Below are positions 26,995 through 35,123 of a stretch of 55,775 nt of DNA, piece by piece (the first letter of the stretch is position 1; each line of letters begins with the position of its first letter). Position numbers and translations under genes: made by a program. The notes beneath the pieces were generated by a model that was not told the origin of the DNA, did no database searches, and saw only the letters and a program-made list of their open reading frames with translations. The DNA comes from JBDZUZ01 sp040255445 (lineage in GTDB: Bacteria > Planctomycetota > Phycisphaerae > Phycisphaerales > UBA1924): positions 1 to 55,775 of the forward strand of contig JBDZUZ010000008.1 in NCBI GenBank assembly GCA_040255445.1, given 5' to 3'.

Positions 26995-27062
26995 TGGTGG
27001 CGGTGATGCGCTGCCGCGGCGAAGCTTACGCTCCGCTGGATCGGAGCGAAGGAACAGGTGTG

Positions 27063-28841
27063 ATGTCGATGCATCGATTCATCCTCGGACTGATCACGGG
27101 ACTGATCGCGGTCCTCTTGTTCGCGGCCGCCGCGCCGGCGCAGACCGGGCCCGCGGGCAACGAGCACCCGGAGACGCCGATCGTGTCCGATCGGGCGGGC
27201 GAGGTGGTCAACCCCTTCGGCGAGCCCGAGCGGGGTCCGCGGGTTCCGCGCGAGCAGAAGGCCGCGTTCGCGGAGCAGGTCGATCTGTCGCCATTGCGGG
27301 CCACGCCGGTGTTCCATCGCGGCCGCGTGAAGGTGCTCGATACGCTGGCCCGCGAGACCGTGCGTGCGCTGACGGGCCGCGGCGATTACCAGGACTTCCT
27401 GGGCGTCGGCGCCGATGCGGACAAGGTGACCAAGCACGGGTACGACCCGCTCTTCACGCTCTTCGACACGTTGATCGACACCGGGTATTACATCGACAAG
27501 CCGCTGATCTCGGTTGAGTACCTGCCGCTGCGGCGGTCGTTGCTCGAAGCGCAGTACCCGAAGGATCCGGATGCGGTGGAGCGTGCGCTGAAGGTCGGCC
27601 GCCTCTCGCCGATCCAGTTCGATACCTACGGGCCGCGGGTGGCCGATGAGCACATGGACGAGCCGCAGTACCGCCAGGGGCTGGGCAAGGCCGATGATGC
27701 GATCCGGCTGTTCCTGGGGACCAACAGCAACATGCTGCTGGTGACACCGCCCACCCGTGATGCCGAGTGGAAGCACCTGGCGACGCTCCCCGCTGATCAC
27801 CCGGCCCGCCTGGCCGCAGCGCGGATGGGCGCGGCGTGGCGTGCGATGGATGCCGCTGGTGTGAACAGCGCGGCGAGCGATCTCGCTTCCGCGCTGGCGG
27901 GGGTCAACCCCGGCGTAGTGTCCACCGGGCGCGCGGACCTCGAGCTGCTCTACAACCGCGTGAAGCCGTTCGAGTACGGGTTCTGGGCCTACTTCCTCTC
28001 CGCGCTGATGCTGCTGCTGTCGTTCGGCACCGGCCGCAAGTGGCTGCGTGTCGGCGGCGTAGGGCTCTTGTTCGTTGCCGTGAGCCTGCACGCGGCGGGG
28101 TTCATCGCCCGGTGCGTTATCGCCGAGCGGTTCGCGATCCAGAATCAGTTCGAATCGATGACAGGCCTGAGCCTGTTCGCCTCGGTGCTGGGCACGGGCA
28201 TTATGCTGATCAAGAAGCAGTGGCTCTTCGGCGCGGCGTCGGCGATGGTCGGCTTCATCGTGCTGATCGCGGCGACGCAACTGGGCATCCCCGGCCAGAA
28301 CATCGAGCGTGAGGCCGCGATCCTCAACACGAGCGTGCTGCTCAAGTACCACGTGACGACCGTGCTGGTCAGCTACGGGCTGATCGCGATGGGATGCGTG
28401 GTGAGCCTCTTCTACCTGGGCGTGCACTACTACGCGCCCGGGCGGGCCGCGGCGGTCGCGGGCGGCAGCGACAGCATGGTGCTCGCCGCGGGCGCGCTGG
28501 GCGAGGACACTGCGCCCGCCGGGAAATCCCGCCTGCTTCACGATCTGGACCGCGCACAGATGATCGTCCTGCAACTCGCGTTCTGGACGCTGGGTGTCGG
28601 CATCCTGCTGGGCGCGTGGTGGGCGGACCACTCCTGGGGCCGTTTCTGGGCGTTTGACTCCAAAGAGACATGGGCGCTGGTCACCTGGATCGTCTACCTG
28701 ATCGTGATCCACATGCGCTTCGCGCAGATCAAGGACCGCGGGCTGACGACGGCGTGGCTGAGCGTGGTCGGCTTCATCGTCATGCTCTGGACGTACTTTG
28801 GTGTGAACCTCCTGCTGCCGGGGCTGCACGCGTATGCGTGA
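27063..28841 (+). CDS. ccsA: System II cytochrome c biogenesis protein CcsA with N-terminal extension
   Basis: 592 residues from the ATG at 27063, which is preceded by GAAGGA and gives a signal-peptide-like N-terminus (HRFILGLITGLIAVLLFAAA, cleavage near APAQT). An earlier in-frame ATG at 26994 overlaps the resB stop (TGATG) but adds only a polar leader. Residues about 30-290 form a soluble extension; the C-terminal half is the CcsA/CcmC-type membrane domain with the tryptophan-rich heme motif WGRFWAFDSKETWALVTW and flanking His in KYHVTTVLVSYG and VIHMRFAQIK. It presents heme together with the ResB-like protein. It overlaps the next gene by eight bases. Confidence 0.9.
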   Translation: MSMHRFILGLITGLIAVLLFAAAAPAQTGPAGNEHPETPIVSDRAGEVVNPFGEPERGPRVPREQKAAFAEQVDLSPLRATPVFHRGRVKVLDTLARETVRALTGRGDYQDFLGVGADADKVTKHGYDPLFTLFDTLIDTGYYIDKPLISVEYLPLRRSLLEAQYPKDPDAVERALKVGRLSPIQFDTYGPRVADEHMDEPQYRQGLGKADDAIRLFLGTNSNMLLVTPPTRDAEWKHLATLPADHPARLAAARMGAAWRAMDAAGVNSAASDLASALAGVNPGVVSTGRADLELLYNRVKPFEYGFWAYFLSALMLLLSFGTGRKWLRVGGVGLLFVAVSLHAAGFIARCVIAERFAIQNQFESMTGLSLFASVLGTGIMLIKKQWLFGAASAMVGFIVLIAATQLGIPGQNIEREAAILNTSVLLKYHVTTVLVSYGLIAMGCVVSLFYLGVHYYAPGRAAAVAGGSDSMVLAAGALGEDTAPAGKSRLLHDLDRAQMIVLQLAFWTLGVGILLGAWWADHSWGRFWAFDSKETWALVTWIVYLIVIHMRFAQIKDRGLTTAWLSVVGFIVMLWTYFGVNLLLPGLHAYA

Positions 28842-29523
28842 TCGGATCTGCGCGGGTGAGCGGCTGGGGCGGGCGTTCTTCGCTCGTGATCCCGAAGCGC
28901 TCGCGGCGGATCTGCTCGGCCGCGTGTTGGTGCGGCGGCTCGAAGACGGCACGCGGCTCGCCAGCCGGATCATCGAGACCGAGGCGTACCTGGGCGTGAT
29001 CGACCGGGCCGCCCACACCTTCGGCGGCCGACGCACGCCCCGCAACGAGGCGATGTACGGTGAGCCCGGGACGCTCTATGTGTACTTCACCTACGGCATG
29101 CACCACTGCGCCAATGTGGTCTGCGGCGCGAAGGACGAGCCGGTCGCGGTGCTGCTGCGGGGGCTGGAGCCGGTCGATGGAGTTCCCACCATGCGGGCGC
29201 ACCGCGGCGAGGGCATCCGCGACACCGGGCTCTGCAGCGGTCCGGGCAAGCTCTGTCAGGCGATGGGCATTGACCGAAACCTCAACCACACCCTCCTGAC
29301 CGGTTCGGATACGGTCTGGATCGAGGCGGGCGAGCCCGTCGACGCCGCGGCGGTGGTGCGGTGCCCGCGGATCGGGATCGGATCGGCTGGCGAGTGGGTG
29401 GACCGGCCGCTGCGGTTCTACCTCCGCGGCAACCCGCACGTGAGTGTGAAGGACCGGTCAGAGCGGGTTTCACACGGTGGGCAGAAGGTTGCCCAGACTC
29501 TCAAGCGGCGGGTCCGAGAATGA
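28834..29523 (+). CDS. DNA-3-methyladenine glycosylase (MPG/AAG family)
   Basis: 229 residues; removes alkylated purines in base excision repair. Signatures of the eukaryote-type MPG family are LLGRVLVRR near the start, the catalytic glutamate in IETEAYLG (about residue 50), AAHTFGGRRTPRNEAMYGEPGTLYVYF split over the lesion-binding loop, YGMHHCANVV and GPGKLCQAMGI. Length is normal. The start overlaps the end of ccsA by eight bases, so it is probably cotranscribed with cytochrome biogenesis genes although the roles are unrelated. Confidence 0.92.
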   Translation: MRDRICAGERLGRAFFARDPEALAADLLGRVLVRRLEDGTRLASRIIETEAYLGVIDRAAHTFGGRRTPRNEAMYGEPGTLYVYFTYGMHHCANVVCGAKDEPVAVLLRGLEPVDGVPTMRAHRGEGIRDTGLCSGPGKLCQAMGIDRNLNHTLLTGSDTVWIEAGEPVDAAAVVRCPRIGIGSAGEWVDRPLRFYLRGNPHVSVKDRSERVSHGGQKVAQTLKRRVRE

Positions 29524-29646
29524 CGAAGGAGTCCCTGCGCTGGGGGCGCCCTTGGCCGCGGAAAATTCCGCCGCCTAGCATGGAGCCCCGTTTGGGCTTG
29601 CAGGCGTCGCACACGCCGTTGTGGGCAGCCCGAGAGGAAAGTCGCA

Positions 29647-30036
29647 GTGGCCGAGCAGTTCATCTCTGATTGGAAGCGGCTGCAGCAGTCGGCCGGTCCC
29701 TTCCCGCCGCAGGCGTACCAGTTCGTCCGCGAGGGGCTGGCGCACACCGTCAAGTCCATCCACGGCGATATGGGTCCGATGTCCGAGGACGAGTCGCGGC
29801 ATGTCAGCGGGCAGCAGCTCTGCCTGGGCCTGCGTGACTACGCCGTGAAGCAGTACGGCCTGCTCGCCCGGACGGTGCTCCGCAACTGGCACATCACCGA
29901 GACCGCCGACTTCGGTCGGATCGTCTTCGCGATGATCGACGCCGGGCTGATGCGCAAGACCGATGAGGATTCGATGGACGACTTCCGCGGGGTCTTCGAC
30001 TTCGAGGAAGCGTTCAACGACCTGCCGGTGGCCTGA
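29647..30036 (+). CDS. Minf_1886 family protein
   Basis: 129 residues starting with GTG at 29647, with GAGAGGAAAG upstream as ribosome-binding site; no ATG gives the family N-terminus. The sequence YQFVREGLAHTVKSIHG, HVSGQQLCLGLRDYAVKQYG and LLARTVLRNWHI is the pattern of the Minf_1886 family (named after a Methylacidiphilum protein), found mostly in Planctomycetes, Verrucomicrobia and relatives. Function is unknown. It is soluble, with no signal peptide. It is upstream of, and in the same direction as, the AI-2E-type transporter, 48 bases away. Confidence 0.85.
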   Translation: MAEQFISDWKRLQQSAGPFPPQAYQFVREGLAHTVKSIHGDMGPMSEDESRHVSGQQLCLGLRDYAVKQYGLLARTVLRNWHITETADFGRIVFAMIDAGLMRKTDEDSMDDFRGVFDFEEAFNDLPVA

Positions 30037-30084
30037 GGGCCGTTCCCGGAAGCAGCCGCGGGTTTCCGCTAATCTGGGGCCACT

Positions 30085-31530
30085 ATGGCCCAGGGTGACC
30101 GCGGTACCGCACAAGACAAACGATCGGATTGGATGCGTCTGCACCTGTGGCAGATCCAGCCGCTGCGCGATGTGCTGGTGCTCGCCGCGATCTTCGGCGT
30201 CCTGTACATCGGGTACATCCTGAGCATCGTGACGGTGCCGATGCTGCTGGCGCTGACGCTGGCGTACCTGTTCGAGCCGGTGGTGGCGCGGGCGGCACGG
30301 ACCAAGTACATCTCGCGGCCGGGCGCGGCGATGGGGATCATCGTGATCGCCGGCGTCGTGGTCATCGCGCCGCTTGTGGTGGGCCTGGGGTTCGCGGGCG
30401 TGCAGGGTGTGCAGTTCGCCCAGCGGATCGCGACGAAGGTCGAGCTCGTGTACGAATCGACGCGCCGGCCCGCGAGCGAGGAACTCCGCGAAGAGGTTCC
30501 CGAGGGCGCGTGGCGGGAGATCCGCGATTTCATCGTGGAGCAGGAGGGCCTGCGGCGGGCGGTGATCCGCGGGTTGTCGGGCTCCGCCGCGTCCGGCGAG
30601 GGCACACGGGAGGCGACAACGACGGAGAACCCGGCGCTGGAGCGCGAGCCCGCAGCGCCGATCGGGGCTCCGCCGGGGGCTGCGCAAGCGACCCCCGCGG
30701 GCGATGGCGCAGCGCCCTCGGCGGACGGTGCGGCCGGCGGGGCGGATGATGAGGAGATGCGTCGCTGGGCGTGGGTGGAGAAGCTTCTCGCTTCGGCGCG
30801 TGCGAATGCGGACGACCTGAGCAAGCGCGTGCTGCTCGCGGGCGGGGGCGCGATCGCGGCGCTGGTGGCGCTGGTCGGTTCGGTGGGCAAACTCGCGTTC
30901 GGCGCGTTCCTGACCGCGTTCTTCTTCTACTTCTTCTGCACCGGGTACGGAAAGGTGCTCGAGTTCTGGGAGGGGCTGATCCCCGAGCGCAAGCGGGCTC
31001 GGACCGTCGAACTGCTCAAGAAGATGGATGCGGTGATCGCGGGGTTCGTCCGCGGCCGCCTCACGGTGTGCGCGATCCTGATGGTCTACTTCGTCGTCGC
31101 GTACTGGCTGATCGGGGTGCCCGCTGCCTTGCTGGTGGGGCTGATCGTCGGCGCGCTCACGCTGGTGCCGTACATCTCGGGGCTGGGCGTGCCGGTGACG
31201 ATGCTGTTGCTGTGGCTCGAGCCGTCGGACGGGTTCCGCAGCGCGTGGTGGTGGGTGGTGGGGGCGCCGATCGTGGTCTACATGATCGCGCAGTTCCTCG
31301 ATGACTACGTGCTCACGCCGCAGATCCAGGGCAAGAGCACGAACATGGATGTGCCCACGATCCTGTTCGCATCGCTGGCGGGCGGTGTGCTTGCGGGGTT
31401 CTACGGCGTGCTGCTGGCGATCCCGGTCGCCGCGTGCATCAAGATCCTGCTCAATGATGTGTTCTGGCCGCGGTTCCGCGCGTGGAGCCAGGGGCGGGCA
31501 TCGGACTTCCTGCCCATCGAGAAGGAGTAG
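30085..31530 (+). CDS. AI-2E family transporter (PerM/YdiK type)
   Basis: 481 residues with about seven helices. The typical start is two adjacent helices (about residues 28-65) followed by a long amphipathic region; the C-terminal half has GFVRGRLTVCAILMVYFVVAYW, LVGLIVGALTLVPYISGLG and the LDDYVLTPQIQGKSTNMDV signature of the family. A low-complexity acidic/Ala-rich insertion (about residues 170-225) separates the halves. The family includes exporters of autoinducer-2 and Na+/H+ antiporters, so the substrate cannot be told here. It ends 66 bases from the convergent ffh gene. Confidence 0.88.
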   Translation: MAQGDRGTAQDKRSDWMRLHLWQIQPLRDVLVLAAIFGVLYIGYILSIVTVPMLLALTLAYLFEPVVARAARTKYISRPGAAMGIIVIAGVVVIAPLVVGLGFAGVQGVQFAQRIATKVELVYESTRRPASEELREEVPEGAWREIRDFIVEQEGLRRAVIRGLSGSAASGEGTREATTTENPALEREPAAPIGAPPGAAQATPAGDGAAPSADGAAGGADDEEMRRWAWVEKLLASARANADDLSKRVLLAGGGAIAALVALVGSVGKLAFGAFLTAFFFYFFCTGYGKVLEFWEGLIPERKRARTVELLKKMDAVIAGFVRGRLTVCAILMVYFVVAYWLIGVPAALLVGLIVGALTLVPYISGLGVPVTMLLLWLEPSDGFRSAWWWVVGAPIVVYMIAQFLDDYVLTPQIQGKSTNMDVPTILFASLAGGVLAGFYGVLLAIPVAACIKILLNDVFWPRFRAWSQGRASDFLPIEKE

Positions 31531-31547
31531 CGGCGCTGTGAGCTTGA

Positions 31548-31580
31548 GTGATGCGCTGCGCCCCGGGCGCAGCGCATCAC
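31548..31580. terminator. bidirectional hairpin between transporter gene and ffh
   Basis: A perfect 15-bp stem (GTGATGCGCTGCGCC pairing with GGCGCAGCGCATCAC) with a three-base loop lies in the 66-base gap between two convergent genes. There is no T-run on either side, so it would act as a weak or protein-assisted terminator for both strands. Confidence 0.55.
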
Positions 31581-31596
31581 CGTGGCCGCACGCTGA

Positions 31597-33153
31597 TCAC
31601 TTCTTCCGCTTCTTGAACTTGCTCTTGACGCCGGGCGTGTAGCTCGAGCCGCGTGACCCGAGGCTGGGCATGCCCTTGAGCCCGGGCACCATGTTGCCGA
31701 TGCCCTTCTCGCCGCCCATCGCCTTGGCGGCCTTCACGCGGTCCGCGGCGGAGAGGTTGGCCATCTTGGCGGTCATCGTGTTCACGGTGTTGAACTGCTT
31801 GACGAGCTGGGTGACCTCATCGGTCTTGGCGCCCGAGCCCGCGGCGATGCGCTTGCGGCGGGAGATGTTGATGACCTCGGGGTGCTTCTTCTCTTCCTTG
31901 GTCATCGAGCAGATGGTCGCCTCGACTTTGTCGAGGTGCTTCTCGTCGATGTGCAGGTCCTTGAGCATCGAGCCCACACCCGGGAGCAGGCCCAGGAGCT
32001 GCTTGAGCGGGCCCATCCGCCGCAGCGTCTTGAGCTGCTTGAGGAAGTCGTCCATCGTCATCTCGCCCTTGGCCATCTTCTCCTGAAGGGCCTGGGCTTC
32101 GGCTTCGCTCACCTGCTCCTGGGCCTTCTCAACGAGGGCGACGACATCGCCCATGCCAAGGATGCGGCCGGCGAAGCGGTCGGCGTGGAACTCCTCGATC
32201 GCGTCGAGCTTCTCGCCGACGCCGACGAACTTGATGGGGGCGCCGGTGACGTGCCGCGCCGAGAGGGCGGCGCCGCCGCGGGTGTCGGAGTCGAACTTGG
32301 TGAGGATGAGGCCGTCGACCTCGAGCTGCTTGTGGAAGGCGCGGGCGGAGTTGAGCGCATCCTGTCCGGTCATCGCATCGACGACGAGGAAGATGTGGTG
32401 CGGCTGGAGCAGGCGCTTGACCTGGTGCAACTCGCCCATGAGCTCTTCGTTGATGTGCAGTCGGCCGGCGGTGTCGAGGATCAGGACATCGACGCCGGCC
32501 TTGCGGGCGGCCTCGAGGGCCCGCTGGCAGACCTGGACCGCGACGCCGACGGCCTTGCCGTACGCCGCGACCTTGTCCTTCTCGCCGTAGAACATGACGC
32601 GGGCGCCGCCCGGCATCTCGTCCTGGACCTGCTTCGCGACGGTCTCGAGCTGATCGACGGCGGCGGGGCGCTGGAGGTCCGCGGCGGCGAGCATGACCGA
32701 GCGTCCGCGCTTCTTGAGGTACGCGGCGAGCTTGCCGCAGGTGGTGGTCTTTCCCGAGCCCTGCAGGCCGGACATCATGACGATGGTGGGGCCGGGCGCG
32801 ACCTTCATGATCGCCGGCTCGGGGGCGCTGGGCGCAACCGCCTGGGGCAGGCCGGGGAACTCGGACTCGCCGGTCTCGCGCTTCGGCTCGCCACCGAGGA
32901 GCTCGATCAGCCGCTCGTTGACGATGCCGATGACTTCCTGGCCGGGCTTGAGGCTCTTGGTGACCTCGCGACCCACCGAGTCCTGCATCACCTTGCGGCA
33001 GAACTCTTCGACGACCTCGACATGGACATCGGCCTCGAGGAGCGCGGTGCGGACATCGTCCATTGCCTCGGCGACGTTCTTCTCGGTGATGTTGGCGTTG
33101 CCGGAGAGCTTGCGGAACAGGCCGTTGAAGGTGTCGTTCAGTCGCTCGAACAT
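31597..33153 (-). CDS. ffh: signal recognition particle protein Ffh (SRP54)
   Basis: 518 residues; GTPase that targets nascent membrane proteins to the Sec translocon together with 4.5S RNA and FtsY. Visible are the N-domain, the P-loop GLQGSGKTTTCGKLA (about residue 130), the G3-like DTAGRLHINEELM, the G4 TKFDSDTRGGAALS and the methionine-rich M-domain with ICSMTKEEKKHPEVINISRRKRIA-type RNA-binding helix. Somewhat longer than E. coli Ffh (453), with an insertion between the N- and G-domains (about residues 90-120). The SRP RNA gene is not seen nearby. Confidence 0.96.
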   Translation of the reverse strand: MFERLNDTFNGLFRKLSGNANITEKNVAEAMDDVRTALLEADVHVEVVEEFCRKVMQDSVGREVTKSLKPGQEVIGIVNERLIELLGGEPKRETGESEFPGLPQAVAPSAPEPAIMKVAPGPTIVMMSGLQGSGKTTTCGKLAAYLKKRGRSVMLAAADLQRPAAVDQLETVAKQVQDEMPGGARVMFYGEKDKVAAYGKAVGVAVQVCQRALEAARKAGVDVLILDTAGRLHINEELMGELHQVKRLLQPHHIFLVVDAMTGQDALNSARAFHKQLEVDGLILTKFDSDTRGGAALSARHVTGAPIKFVGVGEKLDAIEEFHADRFAGRILGMGDVVALVEKAQEQVSEAEAQALQEKMAKGEMTMDDFLKQLKTLRRMGPLKQLLGLLPGVGSMLKDLHIDEKHLDKVEATICSMTKEEKKHPEVINISRRKRIAAGSGAKTDEVTQLVKQFNTVNTMTAKMANLSAADRVKAAKAMGGEKGIGNMVPGLKGMPSLGSRGSSYTPGVKSKFKKRKK

Positions 33154-33283
33154 GGGATAGCTCGCCGCGGCGGGGCGCGGCCTCCGGGAGGCGTGGGGCG
33201 ATCAGGGACTTGACCGGGCGGAGTGTAGGAAAGCCGGGGCGAGGCTGTCGGGGCGGGCCAGCGAGCCATGGGCTCAGGGCGGA

Positions 33284-35065
33284 TCAGCGCTTGGCCTTGA
33301 GCCAGGCGTGCAGCTTCTTCGCGGGCCAGGTGTTGATGCACAGGTCGGGCGTGAGCCAGCCGCGGCGGCCGGTCTGGACACCGAAGCGGAGGTTGTCGTA
33401 GTCCGACTGGGTGTGGACATCGCAGTCGATCGCGAGGTGGCAGCCGGCCTCGACCGCAGCGCGGATGTGGGTGTCGCGGAGATCGAGCCGCATCCAGTGG
33501 GCGTTGATCTCGAGAGCGACATCGTGCTTCTTCGCCGCGGCGATGAGCTTGCTCATATCGGGTGAGAGGCCGGGTCGACGGCTGATCAGACGGCCGGTGG
33601 GGTGACCGAGGATGTGAACGAGCGGGTGCTCGATGGCTTTGAGAAGGCGTTTGGTCGCGGTGTCGGGGTCCTGGCTGAGCGCGGTGTGCGGCGAGGCGAC
33701 GACGACATCGAGTTGTTTGAGGATGTCATCGGGGTAGTCGAGGGAGCCGTCGGCGAGGATGTCGACCTCGGAGCCGGCGAGGATGGTGATGCCCTTGACG
33801 GTGGTGGAGCGGACGGCCTCGATGTGCTCCATGAGGCGGTTGATCTGAAGCCCACCGGCGATGGCGCTGCTGCGGGAGTGATCGGTGACAGCGATGGTGT
33901 GGAAGCCGCGTTCCTTCGCGAGTGTTGCGAGCTCTTCGATCGACATCGCGCCGTCGGAGGCGGTCGTGTGCGCGTGGAGCTCCGCCTTGATGTCTGCGAC
34001 TTCGATCAGCGTTGGTGACTCGGGGAGATCGAGCTCGCCGCGGTCCTCGCGCATCTCGGGCGGGATGTAGGGGAGCTTCAAGGCTTCGTAGATGTCCGCT
34101 TCGGTGCGGCTGGCGACGGGCTTGATGCCGCGGGCCTGCGGCGGCGTGGGCTCGTTGTCCTCGGGGAAGAGCCCCCATTCGTTGAGCGTCATGCCCATCT
34201 TGAGAGCACGCTCGCGGAGGCGGACGTTGTGCTCCTTGCTGCCGGTGAAGTAGCAGAGGCCCGAGCCCCAGGAGGCGGTGGGGAGGATGCGCAGATCGAC
34301 CTGGATCGTCGGGCCGGCGTTGTCGGGGTCGGTCGAGCCGTCGATGCGGTAGTGGACGGATGACTTGAGATCGCCCGAGGCGATGATGTGCGATACGCCG
34401 GGAGCGGTGGTGAATGCCTTGGTGACCGCGGCACGCACCTTGTCATCGTCGGTCGCGACGAGGATGTCGACATCGCCCACGGTTTCCTTGCCGCGGCGGA
34501 GCGAGCCGGCGGCCTCGACCTGCTCGACGCCCTTGATGCAGCGGATGCCGGCGACGAAGGTGTCGGCGATGCGGCGGGCAACGCCCAGGAAAGTGCGGTC
34601 GCTCGCGGTCTTGGCGTGCGCGATCGAGTCCTTGATCTTGGCGACGCTTTTCTCGCCCATCCGCGGCAGCTTCAGCAGCGAGCCGTCGGCGATGGCGGCC
34701 TCGAGACCGGGCAGGTCGGTGATGCCGCCGTCCTGCCACATGCTCCGGACGGTCTTGGGGCCGAGGCCGGGGATGTTCAGCAGCGTGAGCAGCCCCTTGG
34801 GGATTTCTTTCTTCAGCGCGGCATGTTCGGCGATCGAGCCCTTCTCGCAGAACTCGATGATCTTGTCGGCTAGTTTGTCGCCGATGCCATCGACATCGGT
34901 GAGCGAAGACTTCTTCTTCGCGAGCTCGGTGATGTCGGCCGAGAGGCCCTCGACAGCGCGGGCGGCGCGGGAGTGCGCGGCGACGCGGAAGCGGTCCTGG
35001 CCCAGGAGCTCCATCATCTGGGCGATTTCTTCGAGAACGGCGGCGCAGCGTTCGTTGGTGGACAT
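33284..35065 (-). CDS. polX: DNA polymerase/3'-5' exonuclease PolX
   Basis: 593 residues from the ATG at 35063-35065; a longer frame extends upstream into the recG 3' end but shows no homologous features. Helix-hairpin-helix elements (GIGDKLADKI, IPGLGPKTVRSMW, MGEKSVAKI) precede the family X nucleotidyltransferase core with the catalytic GDVDILVATDD pair. The C-terminal PHP domain begins with ELHAHTTASDGAMSIEEL and has AVTDHSRSS, a metal-binding exonuclease. It acts in gap-filling base-excision repair. Upstream on the same strand is recG, so a repair gene cluster is likely. Confidence 0.95.
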   Translation of the reverse strand: MSTNERCAAVLEEIAQMMELLGQDRFRVAAHSRAARAVEGLSADITELAKKKSSLTDVDGIGDKLADKIIEFCEKGSIAEHAALKKEIPKGLLTLLNIPGLGPKTVRSMWQDGGITDLPGLEAAIADGSLLKLPRMGEKSVAKIKDSIAHAKTASDRTFLGVARRIADTFVAGIRCIKGVEQVEAAGSLRRGKETVGDVDILVATDDDKVRAAVTKAFTTAPGVSHIIASGDLKSSVHYRIDGSTDPDNAGPTIQVDLRILPTASWGSGLCYFTGSKEHNVRLRERALKMGMTLNEWGLFPEDNEPTPPQARGIKPVASRTEADIYEALKLPYIPPEMREDRGELDLPESPTLIEVADIKAELHAHTTASDGAMSIEELATLAKERGFHTIAVTDHSRSSAIAGGLQINRLMEHIEAVRSTTVKGITILAGSEVDILADGSLDYPDDILKQLDVVVASPHTALSQDPDTATKRLLKAIEHPLVHILGHPTGRLISRRPGLSPDMSKLIAAAKKHDVALEINAHWMRLDLRDTHIRAAVEAGCHLAIDCDVHTQSDYDNLRFGVQTGRRGWLTPDLCINTWPAKKLHAWLKAKR

Positions 35066-35123
35066 CGCGGGGATGGTAGCGGCGGGGGGCCGGAGCCCGC
35101 CCGCGGCGGGGGATGCACGCGAC

